Assembly: GCA_944472155.2 (NCBI GenBank)
Contig: OX235275.1
Coordinates: 57,243,228-57,307,227 of the forward strand
From: Trichobilharzia szidati
Taxonomy: Eukaryota; Platyhelminthes; Trematoda; Strigeidida; Schistosomatidae
Length of the DNA: 64,000 nucleotides
Direction: 5' to 3'
Position numbers and translations under genes: made by a program. Below the pieces are notes generated by a model. That model searched no databases. It was not told the origin of the DNA and worked only from the letters and a program-made list of their open reading frames with translations. Positions within the stretch are counted from its first letter, which is position 1. Every line of letters begins with the position of its first letter. Of the stretch, positions 31,881-42,749 are shown piece by piece.

Positions 31881-32459
31881 TTTTTTAAGAAAACGAAAAG
31901 CAGTAGACTGAACTATTTAAAGTCGAAAAAGGAGTACGTTTGTCACATGCAACTTATGTTAGATTAATGGTGATGAATATATAATTCCGAAAATTAAAGC
32001 CTTTGATTAGAAAAACCATTCCTTTCCTGGTCACTGATGTTTCTGTTCCTTCAATGCATCAATAACTTGTTTAAATTTTCAATGTTTTTTGTATAAAAAG
32101 TAAAACGATAGATTTAATGTAGTAAGTAGATGACAGCTACTGTTATTATTATTATTGTTGTTGTTAATTACTTGTGTTCTTCTGATTATAAAATAAGGTC
32201 TCAAAGGCATATTTGCAGACCACTCGTTCCATTTCCTCTTCATATGATTTATTTCGTATCACTTTCGTTCACCCAACTTGAGTTTGACTCAACTGTGTAG
32301 CATTTTAGTCACTTCAATGTCTCCCTAGAGTATGTCCAGTCTATTTTTATGCCCTTCTACATATCTTTTGGTCCAGACCTGGTTGGTTGGTTGGTTGGTT
32401 CTCTGTCACAGTCCCACTGTAGCTTTTCCATCTCAATAGACTATCCTGTCTTCAGGTTG
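31880..32459. other. Unit sequence without recognised gene
   Basis: Conserved with 44760-45230, except that unit 2 has an extra stretch of about 278 bp (44478-44755). It contains a short ttggttggttggttgg run at 32382-32398 that is shorter in unit 2. No coding sequence seen. Confidence 0.35.
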
Positions 32460-32471
32460 GTATTAAAAAGG

Positions 32472-33112
32472 TTGCCTCCAAAGCCTCAGGATGGTCGGGG
32501 GTGGGTGCCTTGCGCTGCGGGTTGGCCACCCCTCCGCACACCTCTTGAAATGCTCCCTTATGACCGGGCGTCTTACATAGCCTCTCCTGAGGAAGTCCCA
32601 CTCACTGCCTTCACGTGGCGGAGGTGTTTTTCACCAAAGTGAGAGGGCGAAAGCGGATGCCCGGCGCTCTTCACCGGGTTGACTGTCCATTGGATGACAG
32701 TCTAGGGGAGATGGCTAAACCCTGATTCCAAACCTCCAACGACTGGCGTATGAAGCTCACTGGAGCTCACCGGCAGACGTATGGACAAAGGGCTTGTTGG
32801 ATGTCCTGGATGTCTGGCCCCATTCAAAAAGGCGTATGAACCGAACTCCGGTCACCGGCTGCCAATGGATAGTGGACTCCCTACTCCACTCCTACTGCCT
32901 TGTAGGTCACACTTGGTTGTGTAAAGGCTAGAGCTGCACTCTCAAACAAAAGGTCGAGCGATTCTGGGGACATCACTCGTACCAACTTCCCATGAAACTT
33001 CGTAAACTCTCTTCATCAGATCGCTGCGCCTGGGTAGCGATGATTTGAGAAGTTCATGAAGCCGGCTCATCCTTCCGTAGGAGATAGCCGAAGCGAAGTA
33101 AAAGTAAAGTAA
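32472..33112 (+). mobile_element. GC-rich 641-bp insertion with target-site duplication, unit 1 only
   Basis: The insert is flanked by gtattaaaaaggt at 32460-32472 and again at 33113-33125. The corresponding place in unit 2 (about 45240-45252) is uninterrupted. The insert is much GC-richer than its surroundings and ends in a purine tail (aaaagtaaagtaa). No protein domain, tRNA-like box or known SINE body was recognised, and the 97-codon frame 32349-32642 starts outside the insert. A short non-autonomous retroelement on the + strand is the likeliest explanation. Confidence 0.75.
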
Positions 33113-33389
33113 GTATTAAAAAGGTAGTTGGTTAAGAAAGTCTGTAGCATTCTGTCAAAAATACCTCTGGTGACACGCCAAGTATTCGAAGCGCAAAGAA
33201 GCACTGACTGATTTAGCATTTGTGTTGAAAATAGACCTTGTTCCTTATGGTAGGTGCCATAATTCTTCTCTCTGATTTCAAAGTAACGATCAGGTGCGTT
33301 TCTTCCCCAGTCCTGGATAGCTGTGATATCCTCATTCCTGACACCTGTAGTTAAGACGACACCAATCAGAATTGCTACTCGAAAGAGAT

Positions 33390-33800
33390 TATTATCATCA
33401 TTATCGCCTTTGGGTTTTAGCTATACATTTCCACTTTTGGGCTGCTCTCTGGAGCCCTCTTCGGCTGGCCCTGAGATTATCCGTAATCTTTCATCTTCCT
33501 TGACGCGATCTTTTCCGTGTCACCTTTCGGACGTTTGATTCACATTTTCCACTCGGATTCCACCCTGTTGCTTGATGTGCGATGTCTTTCGACGGTCTCC
33601 TCAGTTTGTGCTTGATCTGTCTCTATTTTTCTCGGTATATCTGTTGAGCATTAGGTTTTTGGTCGGTTCTCTCTTGGAGTTTCCTGTCACTTATTCTTTC
33701 TGTCCATCAGATCTTCAGTTTAAAACGAAGACAGCTGTTGATAAAAGTCTACAGTGTCAAGTTTCTAACCAAAATAGAAGAAGCGAACTGACATTGGTTT
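33390..33800 (-). mobile_element. RTE-clade LINE 3' fragment (MEG unit 1)
   Basis: The minus strand from 33790 to 33400 gives a decayed LINE end: DTVDFYQQLSSF, TEDLMDRKN, then a GDTEKIASRKMKDYG-like stretch. The tail ends in (taatgatgataataat) around 33390. Shared with 45515-45935. Confidence 0.6.
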
Positions 33801-34598
33801 TGATAATTGGAAGTTTTTTCTTTATGCTGTGAAGTGCAGCAGATTTCTAAAGTTAATGCAGTGTGAGGAAGGTATGTCTTGTCTTTCCGATTATGGGTTT
33901 CATACCTTAATCAGTGCAGCCTGTAGTTGGAACGATGTGGCCTAGAAAAGTGGAGGTTCTAACCTTTTTACTATTCCTCACGTCATCAGTATTTGGTGCT
34001 TATTATTGTCAATTGGTTATCGTTATCACCTGAACGAGTTTACTTCTTGTATGTTTCCTCTATTCGGGTGTGATCAATGTTTCTTAATGTTTGAGTATTT
34101 TAATCAACTGAGGTAATACCCTGAAGCGGTTACAACATTTGAAGCTGGTATCATCTCTACTTTAAACCGAAATAGGTTGAAAGACAATATTTAAATGATT
34201 AGTTCAACTGGATAGCTTTCAATGTCTATTCGAAGAATTAAATTGCTATCTTGACTATGAGGCAGGTTTACAACACAAACCGAAGACTTTCTTAAACATT
34301 ATTGCTAAAATGTCGGGTAGTAGAAACAGAAGATCAAGTTGTAAAACCAATGGTATTCTTAATGTTACATGACTTTTGTGTTTCGGCCTTGTTTGCTTAT
34401 ATATTGAATTTTGTATCATGCATTATCGCTTCTTCAATGATTCAATGTACAGCAACTTAAAAAATCTGCTGTAAGTGAAACAAATTAATGCGCATTTTAG
34501 TTTAAAAATACTTGAGTTGACCTTCTACAAGAGTGTAATGCTCATTTATTTGTGTTTTTCAACTGCATTGGTTATTATATTTACTGCTTGCAGATACC
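33800..34598. other. Unit sequence without recognised gene
   Basis: Aligns with 45940-46740. No domain, RNA or splice structure could be supported, although sequence conservation between the two copies is high. Confidence 0.35.
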
Positions 34599-34860
34599 GA
34601 AGAGTGCGTCGGTGTCATAGCGTTAGAGTGCTCGCTAACTGCGCATGTGGTTTGGGATTCGATCCCCGGCCACTGACGTACTTCTTAATCTCGCTTAGCG
34701 AGTACTAAGACTGATAGGAAGGGTAGGTTGGGCATAAGGCTAGCAACCTTATCCCATAAAACCAGATACCACTGCTGCGGAAACTTCAAAGCTCTAGCTT
34801 GAAACCCCATGTTCCGCTGGGAACATAAAGAAATAATATATATATATATACATTTATATC
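34599..34860 (+). mobile_element. tRNA-derived SINE, Val(AAC)-like head (MEG unit 1)
   Basis: The head at 34600-34678 has an A-box-like segment, a ctaac loop and a clear B box (ggattcgatcc). The body (actaagactgataggaaggg, then cggaaacttcaaagc) and tail (cttgaaaccccatgttccgct) follow, ending in a (ta)n run. It is sense in the unit and shared with 46743-46945, where the tail is deleted. Confidence 0.65.
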
Positions 34861-36130
34861 TATGAAAAACACCTCTCTCACGGATAATTGCTTTCCAGTT
34901 TAGTAGTGCATTAACGCAGCAATGGGAGATTTTGGCATTTTCAGCCTATAGATCACCAACTGCATCATTCACAGAACCTACTCAAGGTTCACGATGCAGT
35001 TTTTGGTTATTGTGTGTTATCAAAAATAAAATAAATATTTAGACTAGGTGTGATTCTGTAATATGACGTATCTAGCTGACGAGTCCCAAATGGTAAGAAA
35101 CACACATCCTAGGTTTCACGGCTAGCTAACATCAGTTCCTACTCCTGGAGACATTCTCTTCTTCAATTAATGCGTCTCTGTGTGGACTGTGATACAATAT
35201 ATTTGACACCCCTATATGCATCGCCACTCACATTCACTTTTATTAATTTTCTAAATTTTCATTTTTTTAATAGTGCTAGCTACTTGTGGAAATCAGACCG
35301 TTGACGTGAATGGAAAGTAAATGAAATTTTCAGTGCCACACAGGTTGGCCAAGAATCGACAAACAGGCTGCTAATTTATGAGTTTACATTTTTCACTGTC
35401 ATTATTGTTCTGTTTCCACTTACTTGTTATTTTTTAAGTAAATAAATAAATTCATCATGCAACTCTTATTTTACTTTGGGGTCAAAGATATTCCGTTGTA
35501 GATTTCTCAACGAACTATAATCAATCGGTAAAGAAGCTCTGAGAATCAATGACATGGTTTCGAACTCTTTAGAAATGCACACACGAACGTGACTTAATTA
35601 GGGATCGAATCAAACAACTCTACGTCACAGGGATAGACTGTTTATTGTAAGAATTCAACCATATGTGAATTTTTATGTGTCTCAGCTTGTGACTGAAGAG
35701 TAATGCCAGCTGATTAACTGACGAGAATCCAGTTCACATTTATCATAGTGAACCCCATTAGTCACTATTTTCTCACTAAACATTCATCCTGTCGCCAATC
35801 ATATCAAGTAAAAATTAAATAAACGTCTATAACTATTTGACTACCTGATGTGGTCTATACTGGGTATACTAGTTCTCATATTCCCTTTCAAAAAATGTAA
35901 ACAATGTATTCAGTACACACAGCTTTGGTCTTCTACATTCGCAAGTGAAATTTATTGATTTTCAAAATACTTATTGGGTTCAGTGCATCACAAGCCAGAT
36001 GACGATGATGATTCAAAGTGTTGGTTTGCAGGGAGTTGATTTGTTTCAGGATTGCATCATGAACTGTCATCGGTTAGAGGACCACTGTAAAACCATCTAG
36101 GGGTACTTGACAACTGTTTCGCCTCAGTTT
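34860..36130. other. Unit sequence with a hammerhead-like relic
   Basis: Aligns with 46945-48190. Positions 35064-35127 keep the schistosome hammerhead order: gtatctagctgacgagtccc, then aagaaaca and atcctaggtttcac. Here the CUGANGA box is intact (CUGACGA) but stem II has lost its pairing. The rest shows no recognised feature. Confidence 0.45.
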
Positions 36131-36770
36131 GCCACTTTTCAACGGCATGCACTCATTGATCCAGGATCTTCTGGTTACAAGGCTAGCGCGTAGAACATTC
36201 AGCCATTGAGACACGATCCAATGGCTAGCCCATGAATTCCTACTTCTGCTAATTCACCGCTAGACAATGTCATCGGTGGCGAGTATTCATCCTAACACCC
36301 GACCTCCTGTTCCTCACTGGTGGGTTTGTATGGATGAATAGTTCCAAACTAGGACGAAAGAAATTTCAAGTATTCCCAAGGTTTTCCACTGTTCCTCTAA
36401 CCATTGTTAGTTCATGATGAAATCCTGAGATGATGATTCCATTTTCCTTACAAGCGCATCAGAATTAACTATTATTGTAATGAGAGGAATACAAATGAAA
36501 AACGGCATGTTGAGATTTCATGGGTGAAGATAATGACGGCTGGTGAATATTCCTATAGTCTAATTGCATAAAACCATAATCCACTGATTGAGTGAGATAA
36601 GTACTTGCATGCCACTTGGAGCAACCATGAAGGCTTGCTAGCTAGATCGATATGGTTTAAACACCAGACGGTCATGTCACTCGTTTGGGACAAGCTCATC
36701 GTCAGGGAAAAACGGTTCGACTCAGGCCGGAGGTCAGTTAAAGCCATTTAATTTCTAGTTAGCCACCAAA
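36130..36770 (-). mobile_element. tRNA-like SINE relics with hammerhead-like pieces (MEG unit 1)
   Basis: On the minus strand 36222-36158 gives a Thr(UGU)-like head (ggctgaatgttctacg, cttgtaac, agatcctgg). On the + strand near 36340 is agttccaaactaggacgaaag, a hammerhead stem II plus GAAA remnant. A further minus-strand piece near 36710-36660 has gatgagcttgtcccaaacg. All are shared with 48.2-48.8 kb. No intact ribozyme. Confidence 0.45.
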
Positions 36771-36924
36771 GTGAAGCGGTAATGAAAACATTTATATGCA
36801 ATTAATAGAACTCGAGGTAAAATTTCACAGCAATCTCCTATGGATGCAACAAACATATAGTATGATAAATGGAAAAGAAAGGAGTCAGCTTAATTGCAAA
36901 AAAGTATATAACACTAATTAGGTG

Positions 36925-37905
36925 GACTGCCTGTTATCACCGATGATATTCTCAGTTGTGGTGGACTAGATTATGTGTTAGACTGTACAAAGGTTTGAGA
37001 AGACTGGAATACGCTGGATCACCAATAAGAAGACTCTAGAAGACTTAAATGTTGCAGTTGATTTATGTTTAATATCACACAAACTAGTAGACTTGCAGAC
37101 GAAAACCAACTGACTGGTTGGAGAGGCTAACAGGCAGCAAAGACAGAACTCCAGGTGAAAATGGAGAAGACGGAGGCGACGAAAATAACAAACCAACTTA
37201 CAGAAACAACAACCAACACCAATCACCATCAGTGGGAGAGATTTAACTGAGGTTACTTCCTTCACCATAGGCAGTCGAAAGGGATGAAGATGTCAAAGCC
37301 AGCCAGTCAGAATCGGACAGGTGATAAGCACCTTCATCAATCTGAAACCAGTTCAGAAATATTCTACACTTTTCAGTGCAAAGAACAAGATTCGGATTTT
37401 CAATACAAATGTGAAGTCAGTTAGTTCTTCTACATGGATCAGAAAACTGGCGCAGGTGTCACAAAAATCATTTCTAACAGGCCACTGCAGAGGTTTGTCA
37501 ATAGCTGCCTAAGCTGGCTCCATACTGAAGATAAAATGGCTGACTAGCTGGCCAGAAAGAATAAACAGCGAGTATTTCTGACTGAAAACAATCCAACAGG
37601 CGAGAGACGATTGCTCAGGACATATGTAGGAGAAAATTACGATAGATTAATCGAGCCTATGTCTAGGAGGCCGCCGAATGAAATCGTGCGCAACGCAGGT
37701 CATCACTCCAGTGGAATCACAATGGGAAGTGACGACAAGGGCGTTGTTTAGAGGCTAACATGGATGCGATCGTGCGAGGAAAATGTGGAGGAGATGAGAG
37801 ATTATGGGTAATCGTTGACCCAGGTGAAGAGGTCAGCACCAAATACAACAAAGTGAAGATATGTTGCTGAAGCCGCATGTTCCACCTGGCAGTAATAAAA
37901 ATACT
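36925..37905 (+). mobile_element. RTE-clade LINE fragment (MEG unit 1)
   Basis: The + strand reads CLLSPMIFSVVVD (decayed), an FADD equivalent lost to mutation, ISHKLVDLQTKTN, ELQVKMEKTEATKITN, then the thumb region (ISTFINLKPVQ, FNTNVKSVSSST) and the 3' end (gaagccgcatgttccacctgg). 5'-truncated within the RT. Shared with 48975-49955. Confidence 0.7.
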
Positions 37906-37929
37906 AATTGAGTGAGCTGAGTAGTTTTT

Positions 37930-38115
37930 TGCAGCAGTGATGCTTGCTTACCATCTGTGGCATCAAGCAGACATGGGGTAGATCGTGTGAGAAAGATGAG
38001 AGATTTTGGTCAGTCGTGGACCCAGTTGAAAAAGACATCAGAAAACAGAACAAAGTGGAGATGTGTTGTTGAAGCCCTATTATGTTCCACTCGGAACGCA
38101 AGTGAATAATAATAT
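37930..38115 (+). mobile_element. Short RTE 3' end, second copy
   Basis: It encodes a VKKMRDFGQSWTQLKKTSENRTKWRCVVEALLC-like end in broken form. The SR2-type 3' tail follows (gaagccctattatgttccact, cgcaagtgaataataat). This end and what follows match 59360-59490, marking where the unit-2 flank resembles the unit-3 flank. Confidence 0.6.
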
Positions 38116-38120
38116 TATTA

Positions 38121-39040
38121 GGCTTTACTTGTCTTGGTAGCTGGATAACTTTATTCTCTCTTTCATTCGATTTCGTAAGGCTGAAAATTCCACTGTGTGT
38201 GATTGTTATTGTAGGGAATGAGGTGATCAATATCAGTATTATTCTTACTACCGTTAACTGGATTGGACACTAGTTGGTAACTAGTAGCACGTGTCTAGTC
38301 ATTCATTTGGTACATACCGAGTTGCACACGTCACACTTGCAATGTGGCCACCATTCTAGATAGTTTGCAATCACGGTGTACTTTGAATTGTTGATATTAG
38401 ATGGTTGGAGGCCATTGGCAGGAAGCCTTCAACCTAGGTTTCATGCTAGTTGTCGCTCACCTGTCAGCAAGATGTATCTGGAGTTTTGAGATAATACTAG
38501 TTTCTAACCACAGTATCCAACATAGTCCTACAGGAAGACAATAGCAAACCCAAATAACTCAGTAGTAATGTCTCTGACTGCATCACTGGATGACATGGAT
38601 TAGACTCTCAAAAGAGACATGAGTTCTTTGAAAATTGCAGACACGCCCTGCCCAAGGGTGAGTGCTTACTAGCAGGAAATCTAGATGGTCTCCAGGGCTT
38701 CCTGCCCTTTGCCTCAAATTATCTAATAATATTGTTAACACATGATGCACACATTGGTTGTTATGTAGATTTGAACTCTATAGATAAGTATGTTAATGTA
38801 GTTTCTGTACATAAACGCAATAATATCTTTAGGCTTTAAGCAACTGATGAGAAGCCAACGAAATGAAACATGATGATACCATTTTATTGTTCACAAACTG
38901 TTGTTCTTGCTTGATTTGCATCCATATTAAACTACGGGTTTGAAAAAAGACAAACAAAATGTACTAAAGAAATATAATCTGGTCGCTTATTGTAACAACA
39001 CTCGCATTTTTGATACCAGTAACACAAGAAACGCTGAATC
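38121..39040 (+). repeat. Upstream flank of MEG copy 2, shared with copy 3
   Basis: Aligns with 59494-60415 (shared tcattcgatttcgtaag, gtcagcaagatgta, ctcagtagtaatgt). It contains the repeat seen at 340-500 and 20.6 kb and the tRNA-like SINE module near 38555. Copy 1 lacks it because of the junction at 26985. Confidence 0.6.
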
Positions 39041-39706
39041 TACCAGCACAACTCTAGGAGTGCTATCAAATCCATGCATCCTATTAAGATTAACATTGCT
39101 ATAAGCACGCACACATTGAGAACATCTGTAGCTCAGTTGAAATGCTCCCACTAGTGTTGAGATCTTTGAATTTCATGTTTTGTAACTGCGAAGTTTACAC
39201 CATCCTTATGGACAGCATTTTCAGAGCCACAGTATTGAAAGCTATTGTATGGTGACCAAGAGAACCTAATCAATACTGCCAGTAAGCTTCGGACACAAAA
39301 TACCAGTCATTCTTCAGCATCTGATCACTGTGTACAGACATTGTGCGTATGACAGACAGTTTTGTGCTCTATTTATTAGATTCTTTTGTTCGATTCATGA
39401 CTGTTGCGTGCTTTCATGTAGTATTGGTGTGTGTGTGTCAACATCTCTTGATGCATAAGCTCATAGGCGTTACCCGAAATATCAATTCTATATTGATAAC
39501 AGTAATCCTTGCTTCATACTTCTTAAAAAAATAGGCAGACCATTAGATATTTTTCTGAAAAAAATCATCTCAAATTATATCACAAAATATTTTAACACCC
39601 CTTCGCCTTGGTTTAGTCACATTTTCTCGCTGTTTCATTGAATCCTTGAGAGACAGATTTCGAACGTAGGACAGACTCAAACTATACATGTGGTATATTT
39701 CCAACA

Positions 39707-39713
39707 TATAAAT
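39707..39713 (+). promoter_or_regulatory. TATA-like box of MEG copy 2
   Basis: TATAAAT, 50 bp upstream of the ATG at 39757, in a conserved upstream context. Confidence 0.5.
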
Positions 39714-39756
39714 GTTTCAATTTTGAAACTACTTCAGTTTTCACTTACTCAAGAAG

Positions 39757-39835
39757 ATGAGATCAGCTATTTTTTTCTTGTTTCTACTATTTGTTCTACA
39801 CATTCTCATGCTTAGCACTGTTGGAGCAGACTCAG
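39757..39835 (+). CDS. MEG-like gene copy 2, signal-peptide exon
   Basis: A 79-nt exon encodes MRSAIFFLFLLFVLHILML plus STVGADS, with the phase-1 donor CAG|GTGAGT. Compared with copy 1 the changes fall in the hydrophobic core (for example Y9F, T16I) and keep it hydrophobic. The candidate next exon is 42725-42749 (EDGSGSGG). Its first intron has received the hammerhead element at 40545. Confidence 0.65.
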
Positions 39836-40561
39836 GTGAGTTCAGTATTATTTTTATTTTTTTATAATCATTATAATTGTCCAAGAAATATTTTATATAC
39901 TTATTCCATCTATACGGTAGAACTTTGATGTTTCTGATGTAGTTACGTTCTCTAAGCAAAATATTGCATGAGAGAGGCTTTCATTGTCAGCCCAGACAAT
40001 AACTTCAAGAGGCTGACTTGAAGACTGAATTCCTATTAAGCGAATCTGATCAGATTTGTTTCATTATGGATAAAATTTTATTTTGATAAAATCAGACAGT
40101 GTTGTTATACGGTAATATTTACTGACGACCACCGTTCGAGCACAAATTACCATTGCTACTCATAATCATATCAAGACACCACTCAAACAACTTTCTTCCT
40201 TCATTTATATACATGAGTAAAAATTGATGATTAGACATTTGAATAAAATCAGCATAAGATAAAGGACATACATAAATAATATTAGTGTTATTAATAAAAT
40301 ACAATGAGAAGGGAAATGAGATGTTTATATAGTAGAAATAAGTAAAGTGCTAGAACGTTAGAATGTGAATTGAATACATTTTAACATCATTTATTATCCT
40401 CCTCTGATTTGACTGGGGGTAATAATATCTCCCATAGCTCTGGTATTTGCGTTGAGTCATTTCTGTTGCGTGTGTTGGGTGTAGATTATTCGATGAACCA
40501 GGACTCAATAATCAATCTCTGTCTCCACCTACATTTATTACTTTTTAATTGGTGGATGATG

Positions 40562-40624
40562 ACTAGCAGTGGAATCCAGGATGCACATTTCGTCCTATTT
40601 GGGACTCGTCATCTGGATGTACCT
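40562..40624 (-). ncRNA. Hammerhead-type ribozyme motif, minus strand
   Basis: The reverse complement shows ggtacatccag, a tgacgag box, the hairpin gtcccaaataggac, then gaaa, and tcctggattccactgctag, the order of the Sm-alpha hammerhead of Schistosoma. The base at core position 3, C in active hammerheads, is A here (CCAG-A-UGACGAG), so self-cleavage is doubtful. Confidence 0.65.
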
Positions 40625-40850
40625 GCATCTCTCAGTGAGTGATGTTCCCACCGAGGCTCGAACACAGTGGCCATGGTTTCAAACGGCAAAGCGTTATCCA
40701 CTAGACCAGTAGGGCCACGAGAGCCACCTCTTGTGCAACGGGCCATATTCATTTAATTGAATTTTGGATTTTCTCGTCGACTGATTGGACCGAAGTGCTC
40801 GATCTCAGGTTGAGCCTCGGTGGGAACATCATCACTCACTGAGAAATGCA

Positions 40851-40911
40851 GGTACGTCCAGATGACGAGTCCCAAATAGGACGAAACGCGCATCCTGGAT
40901 TCCACTGCTAG
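40851..40911 (+). ncRNA. Hammerhead-type ribozyme motif, plus strand
   Basis: Shows ggtacgtccag, tgacgag, gtcccaaataggac, gaaacgcg and tcctggattccactgctag. Stem II is perfect and the GAAA box is intact. The expected C at core position 3 is A (40862), as in the minus-strand copy, so both share one ancestral change. Confidence 0.7.
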
Positions 40912-42109
40912 TCATCATCCACCAATTAAATACTAATTAAATGCCCAGACATCGTCAAAGCATCTGCTCAAGAAGCCGACATGTCAACCTGAGACCGAGC
41001 AATTTGGTCCAAACAATCGACGGGAAAATCCAAAATTCAATTAAATTTATTACTTTGTTTAGAAATTTGACTCTGTCCCACTTAACCTATTTTGTGGTTG
41101 TGTGTTAATGGATGCAGTGCGATTGCTGAGTTTTTTGCTGAATTACTTATCTTGATGGGGTCAGTCATTCTAACCTTAGCTAAATTCTTATGTTCTGATC
41201 ATCTCACTACTCCTGATCTAATGGTTTGATTGACCTATGTAGTTGACCTAACTCACAGTCTTTACAAGGTATTTTGTAAATTATGAAATTTTGTTTAATT
41301 GGATAAATCAATAGGGTCCTTTAGCCTACAGAGCTTGTCTCTGAGTGAGTTTGTAGGCTTGAATGCTAGTCTAATTCCTGCCTAATTGAGAATCCTACTT
41401 AGGGTCCCCTACCTCATTATATGATAAAACTGTAAATGCCCTATATTCTTCCTTATTTATGTTATCCCTGTTAGTTTCACCATTATTTTATTTTGCTTTC
41501 AATCTTTTCTGATCTTCCTAGTGAATTTTATGGGATAGTTATTTAACACCAACGCCTCTTCTTCTATCTGTTACATTTCATCGTTTCGGTTTCTTATTGT
41601 TACTTATTTTTACAATAAAAACATCGTATTTCCCTTCTTATTGTATTTGTTTGATAACGCTAATATTATTTCTAAATATACTTTATGTTATACTGTTTTT
41701 ATTCAAATGTCTAATCATCATTTTTATTGATGCATATAAGCGGAGCAAGAAAGTTGTTTGAGTGCCTTGATATGATTATGAGCAGCAATGATAATTTGTG
41801 CTCAAAAGGTGGTCATCTGTAAATATTACTGTATAACAACACTGTGTGTGACTTTGCCAAAATAAAATTTTATCCTTAATGGAGTTATCTCAGCAATGCT
41901 GTTAGGCAGCTTTACAGTTCAGATAATCACAATTCAACTTTAAGAAACCCCTTAGAATCACATAGAATGTTCTAGAAATAGTGAAATCAAAATCTGTGCC
42001 GTCAAGAATCACACATTAATGGTTTCTGGCGTCTTTGCTAGCTTGAAGCTGCGCTCATCAACTTAAAATAATATTAATAGTAATAATGATTCATTAATCC
42101 TGTGCGTTC

Positions 42110-42310
42110 GTAGTGGAATATAGGGCTTCAAGCAGCAGCTGTGAAGTTTCGGTAGAAGTGGTTTTTATTTTTTTACAAGATGGGGCTGCTAGCCTCATGC
42201 CCAACCTTCCCTCTTTACCAGTTTTACTTCATAGTTAGCGAGGTTCGGGAATGCGTCGGCGTGGACGGAGAGCATTCCACCATCGTACAACAGACGCACT
42301 CATCAACTAT
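42110..42310 (-). mobile_element. tRNA-derived SINE (RTE-tailed family), MEG copy 2
   Basis: Counterpart of 29515-29725, nearly identical through the body (gaggttcgggaatgcgtcgg, tcttgtaaaaaaataaaaac on the reverse strand). Confidence 0.65.
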
Positions 42311-42724
42311 GTTCCCTTAGTGATTCAGTTTGGAAAGCCATAGTGTATCTTTGCTTATTTTATGCATTACCGTATATGGTATCATATCAAATGTCACACA
42401 TTTTTAGATCCGAAAATTTCCTGTTTTCATAGGAAATGTAGTGAATATTCGCCTCATATTTTGCAACCTCTAAATTGTTGATTTGTTTCCTAAGCTAATA
42501 AAAACTCTGTCAACTGTGGTATTTGATAAACTTCACGGAAATGTACAATAATACTGAAGGGCTGTACGCCTGATAAGTCAGATTCAGGGATTTCTAGACT
42601 AAATTACCGCGTCAGTCCTTAAGAATTGAGATTTTTGTGTCATTATCATGTGCTCAGTGGCTTATATTCTTTCATATACATTAAAAGAATCTACAGAATT
42701 TGTATTTTCCACTAAATTGCCCAG

Positions 42725-42749
42725 AGGACGGTTCAGGTAGTGGTGGTAG
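42725..42749 (+). CDS. Candidate micro-exon of MEG copy 2
   Basis: The tgcccag acceptor and GTAAGT donor flank 25 nt encoding E-D-G-S-G-S-G-G in the phase of exon 1. The alternative donor GTAGGT after 21 nt is kept. Compared with copy 1, one synonymous and one replacement change are seen. Downstream sequence to 43738 matches 30170-31140. Confidence 0.45.

Larger units (their letters stand above)
26985..37970. repeat. Duplicated MEG unit, copy 1
   Basis: The sequence from about 26990 to 37970 aligns by eye along its length with 39040-50020, and its first part with 60410-64000. Shared landmarks include the promoter and first exon, the Penelope relic with inverted repeats, the antisense SINE, RTE pieces and a sense SINE. 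Copy-specific differences are annotated separately. The ATG-to-ATG distance to copy 2 is 12057 bp. Confidence 0.85.
40545..41044. mobile_element. 500-bp nested hammerhead/SINE element with inverted structure, unit 2 only
   Basis: It is flanked by a direct repeat atttattacttt (40533-40544 and 41045-41056). Units 1 and 3 have the uninterrupted site. The left part (40545-40750, minus) is a tRNA-headed SINE: A box at 40708-40697, B box at 40663-40653 and a hammerhead at 40624-40562. The right part (+) has 61-bp inverted repeats (40752-40812 and 40984-41044, six mismatches) around a second, headless hammerhead (40851-40911). Both ends read TTAATTG. This arrangement resembles the inverted or tandem terminal repeats of Penelope-type elements. 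Confidence 0.8.
40068..41886 (-). mobile_element. Penelope-like relic flanked by inverted repeats (MEG copy 2 intron)
   Basis: The inverted repeats extend about 260 bp here: 40068-40330 faces about 41620-41886, with matches including the ttatacggtaatatttact and cacaaattaccattgctact segments. The interior on the minus strand (about 41400-41100) holds the same GIY-YIG-like remnant as copy 1. The hammerhead element 40545-41044 is nested inside it. Confidence 0.65.

Noticed and set aside
32349..32642. 97-codon frame over the GC-rich insert
   Set aside because: It begins in the flanking target sequence and crosses the insertion border, so it cannot be an ancestral gene of either part.
40115..40150. 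Hammerhead box in the ends of the Penelope relics (CUGACGA or CUGAUGA followed by ccacc)
   Set aside because: The CUGANGA heptamer occurs in all three units, but no GAAA box with a pairable stem II follows at the right distance, so a ribozyme cannot be supported.
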